A DNA stretch of 7,425 nt from positions 284 through 7,708 of the forward strand of contig DFDV01000160.1 of the NCBI GenBank assembly GCA_002369025.1, in the 5' to 3' direction. The first letter of the stretch is position 1, and every line of letters begins with the position of its first letter. The position numbers and the translations under genes are program-made. Positions 5,755 through 7,425 of this stretch are shown here, piece by piece. This DNA is from Treponema sp. UBA3819 (lineage in GTDB: Bacteria > Spirochaetota > Spirochaetia > Treponematales > Treponemataceae). The notes under the pieces are model-generated. The model made no database searches and had not been told where the DNA came from. It saw only the letters and a program-made list of their open reading frames with translations.

Positions 5755-7425
5755 TTACAAGTGCAAGACGCGCTCTTTGATTTCCTGGGTGCGGCCCTGA
5801 TTCCAGAACTGAGTGCCGATGTAACCGCAGGTACGGCGTGCAACATTCAGTGTACTCTGGTCACGGTTTCCGCAGGAAGGGCATTCCCATACCAGTTTGT
5901 TGTCGCTGTCGGTAACAATCTGGATTTCTCCAGTGTAGCCGCATTTCTGGCAGCAGTCAGACTTTGTATTCAGTTCTGCGTACATGATGTTTTCGTAGAT
6001 GTGCTTGAGCAGAGCCATGACCGCAGGAATGTTGTTTTCCATATTGGGAACTTCTACATAGCTTACGGCTCCACCCGGAGACAGTTTCTGGAACTGAGAT
6101 TCAAAGGTGAGCTTGCTGAAAGCATCGATATTTTCAGTGACATGCACGTGGTAGCTGTTTGTGATGTAGTTTTTGTCTGTTACGCCCGGAATTTCTCCAA
6201 AACGGCTTTTGAGGCACTTTGCAAATTTGTAGGTAGTGCTTTCAAGCGGAGTTCCGTAGAGGGAGAAGTCAATATTTTCCTTTTCCTTCCAGACTTTGCA
6301 TGCTGCGTTAAGCCTGTTCATGATTTCCAGGGCAAAAGGTGTAGCTTCGGGGTCAGTATGGGGCTTTCCCGTCATGTAGCGCACGCATTCGCACAAACCT
6401 GCATAGCCCAGAGAAATTGTTGAGTAGCCGCCAAAGAGCAGTTTATCAATTTTTTCACCTTTCTTAAGGCGGGCGATGGCTCCGTTCTGCCAGAGAATGG
6501 GGGCTACATCTGAGAGCGTTCCCATGAGGCGGTTGTGGCGGGCCATCAGTGCGCGGTAGCAGAGGTCGAGGCGCTGGTCCATGATTTCCCAGAAGGCTTC
6601 CTTGTCTCCGCCGGAAGAACATGCCACATCTACCAGGTTGATTGTAACAACGCCCTGATTAAAGCGGCCGTAGTATTTGGGTTTTCCGTTTTCGTCTATA
6701 TATGGTGTAAGGAATGAACGGCAGCCCATACAGGGGTAGCAGCGTCCAGTTCCTGTTTTGTCTACTTTGAGTTCCATCATCATCTTTTCTGAGATGTAGT
6801 CGGGAACGAGACGACGGGCGGTACATTTTGCCGCAAGTTCTGTGAGATAGTAGTATTTTGAGTCTTTTTCGATGTTGTCCGGTTCAAGTACATAAATCAG
6901 CTTGGGGAAGGCGGGAGAAACCCAGTAGCCTTTTTCGTTGCGGACGCCCTTATGACGCTGCTTGAGCACTTCTTCAATAATCATGGCCAGATCAGCTTTT
7001 TCCTGCTCATTCTTTGCTTCGTTCAGGTACATGAATACGGTTACAAAGGGAGCCTGACCGTTTGTGGTCATAAGTGTAACTACCTGATACTGAATGGTCT
7101 GTACGCCGCGGGTGATTTCATCATGCAGACGCATGTCCACGATGGCTTTTGCCTGTTCTTCAGTGTATTTTACGCCGGTGCGGTCTTCTACTTCTTTGAT
7201 TTCGCGGATAAATTTCTGGCGGCTTACATCTACAAAGGGAGCAAGGTGTGCCAGAGAGACGCTCTGACCGCCGTACTGACTTGAAGCGACCTGTGCAATA
7301 ATCTGTGTTGCGATGTTACAGGCCGTTGAAAAGGAGTGGGGGCGGTCAATCTTTGTTTCGCTGATAACTGTGCCGTTCTGCAGCATGTCTTCCAGGTTCA
7401 CCAGATCGCAGTTGTGCATGTGCTG
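5755..7425 (-). CDS. nrdD: anaerobic ribonucleoside-triphosphate reductase, class III glycyl-radical subunit (5' end outside window)
   Basis: NrdD reduces ribonucleoside triphosphates to dNTPs without oxygen, using a glycyl radical installed by NrdG. The frame runs through the right edge (two more codons, Gln-His, precede the first visible Met), so the ATG near 7417-7419 is internal. About 556 C-terminal residues are seen; the N-terminus, including any ATP-cone, is missing. Numbered from that Met, the start of the core is PHSFSTACNIATQI with Cys34, a candidate second active-site cysteine. The thiyl-radical cysteine is in MGCRSFL (Cys233, codon 6721-6723), preceded by extra cysteines in CYPCMGC, and FNQGVVTINL follows. 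The C-terminal zinc site is CQKC (490-493) with CPSC (513-516). The glycyl-radical loop is RRTCGYIG with Gly532 (codon 5824-5826). The end is intact and normal. Whether the electron donor is formate or a redoxin cannot be settled here. This is the first gene in the visible - strand run. Confidence 0.96.
   Translation of the reverse strand, partial: QHMHNCDLVNLEDMLQNGTVISETKIDRPHSFSTACNIATQIIAQVASSQYGGQSVSLAHLAPFVDVSRQKFIREIKEVEDRTGVKYTEEQAKAIVDMRLHDEITRGVQTIQYQVVTLMTTNGQAPFVTVFMYLNEAKNEQEKADLAMIIEEVLKQRHKGVRNEKGYWVSPAFPKLIYVLEPDNIEKDSKYYYLTELAAKCTARRLVPDYISEKMMMELKVDKTGTGRCYPCMGCRSFLTPYIDENGKPKYYGRFNQGVVTINLVDVACSSGGDKEAFWEIMDQRLDLCYRALMARHNRLMGTLSDVAPILWQNGAIARLKKGEKIDKLLFGGYSTISLGYAGLCECVRYMTGKPHTDPEATPFALEIMNRLNAACKVWKEKENIDFSLYGTPLESTTYKFAKCLKSRFGEIPGVTDKNYITNSYHVHVTENIDAFSKLTFESQFQKLSPGGAVSYVEVPNMENNIPAVMALLKHIYENIMYAELNTKSDCCQKCGYTGEIQIVTDSDNKLVWECPSCGNRDQSTLNVARRTCGYIGTQFWNQGRTQEIKERVLHL

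Noticed and set aside
5761..6423. Long + strand open frame opposite nrdD
   Set aside because: Antisense shadow of a highly conserved enzyme gene; the translation has no recognisable domain.
7417..7419. ATG as the real start of nrdD
   Set aside because: The frame stays open to the window edge and the protein begins in the middle of the conserved core, far shorter than known NrdD proteins.

Overview
The window most likely comes from an anaerobic, host-associated spirochaete of the Treponema type. The case rests on three things: a MurA that reads like treponemal MurA and has aspartate at the catalytic cysteine position, an oxygen-sensitive class III ribonucleotide reductase pair, and the tail of an Rpn/PD-(D/E)XK 'putative transposase' nuclease of the kind abundant in treponemes. 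Genus is inferred from remembered family resemblance, not from a search.

Layout. At the left edge (1-335, + strand) is the 3' end of an Rpn-family nuclease gene. It runs into about 220 bp of non-coding DNA (336-556) filled with degenerate 10-nt units (consensus CATCYGTGTC) repeated at one helical turn. Inverted copies lie at the nuclease gene's 3' end, a long imperfect inverted repeat straddles its stop codon, and two small hairpins follow. From 557 to the right edge all genes are on the - strand in one closely spaced run. In transcription order these are nrdD (5' end missing), nrdG, a GGDEF-like/EAL c-di-GMP phosphodiesterase with a PAS-like C-terminus, pepT and murA. Gaps are 22, 42, 13 and 33 nt. 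The run and the nuclease gene converge on the repeat-rich spacer.

How the genes relate. nrdD and nrdG form one functional unit: NrdG uses S-adenosylmethionine and an iron-sulfur cluster to install the glycyl radical on NrdD, which makes dNTPs without oxygen. The EAL protein probably degrades c-di-GMP; its N-terminal GGDEF domain has lost the signature and metal-binding residues. PepT releases amino acids from tripeptides, and MurA commits UDP-GlcNAc to peptidoglycan. The last three genes share no pathway with nrdDG; they look like a housekeeping run that may be co-transcribed. A perfect TATAAT box 7 nt before the EAL gene's start suggests that its transcription can restart there with almost no 5' leader.

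No clearly new multi-gene system is visible. The points most worth a second look are the decamer array beside the Rpn gene, the near-leaderless EAL gene with its degenerate GGDEF domain and C-terminal sensory region, and the Cys-to-Asp MurA, which predicts intrinsic fosfomycin resistance.
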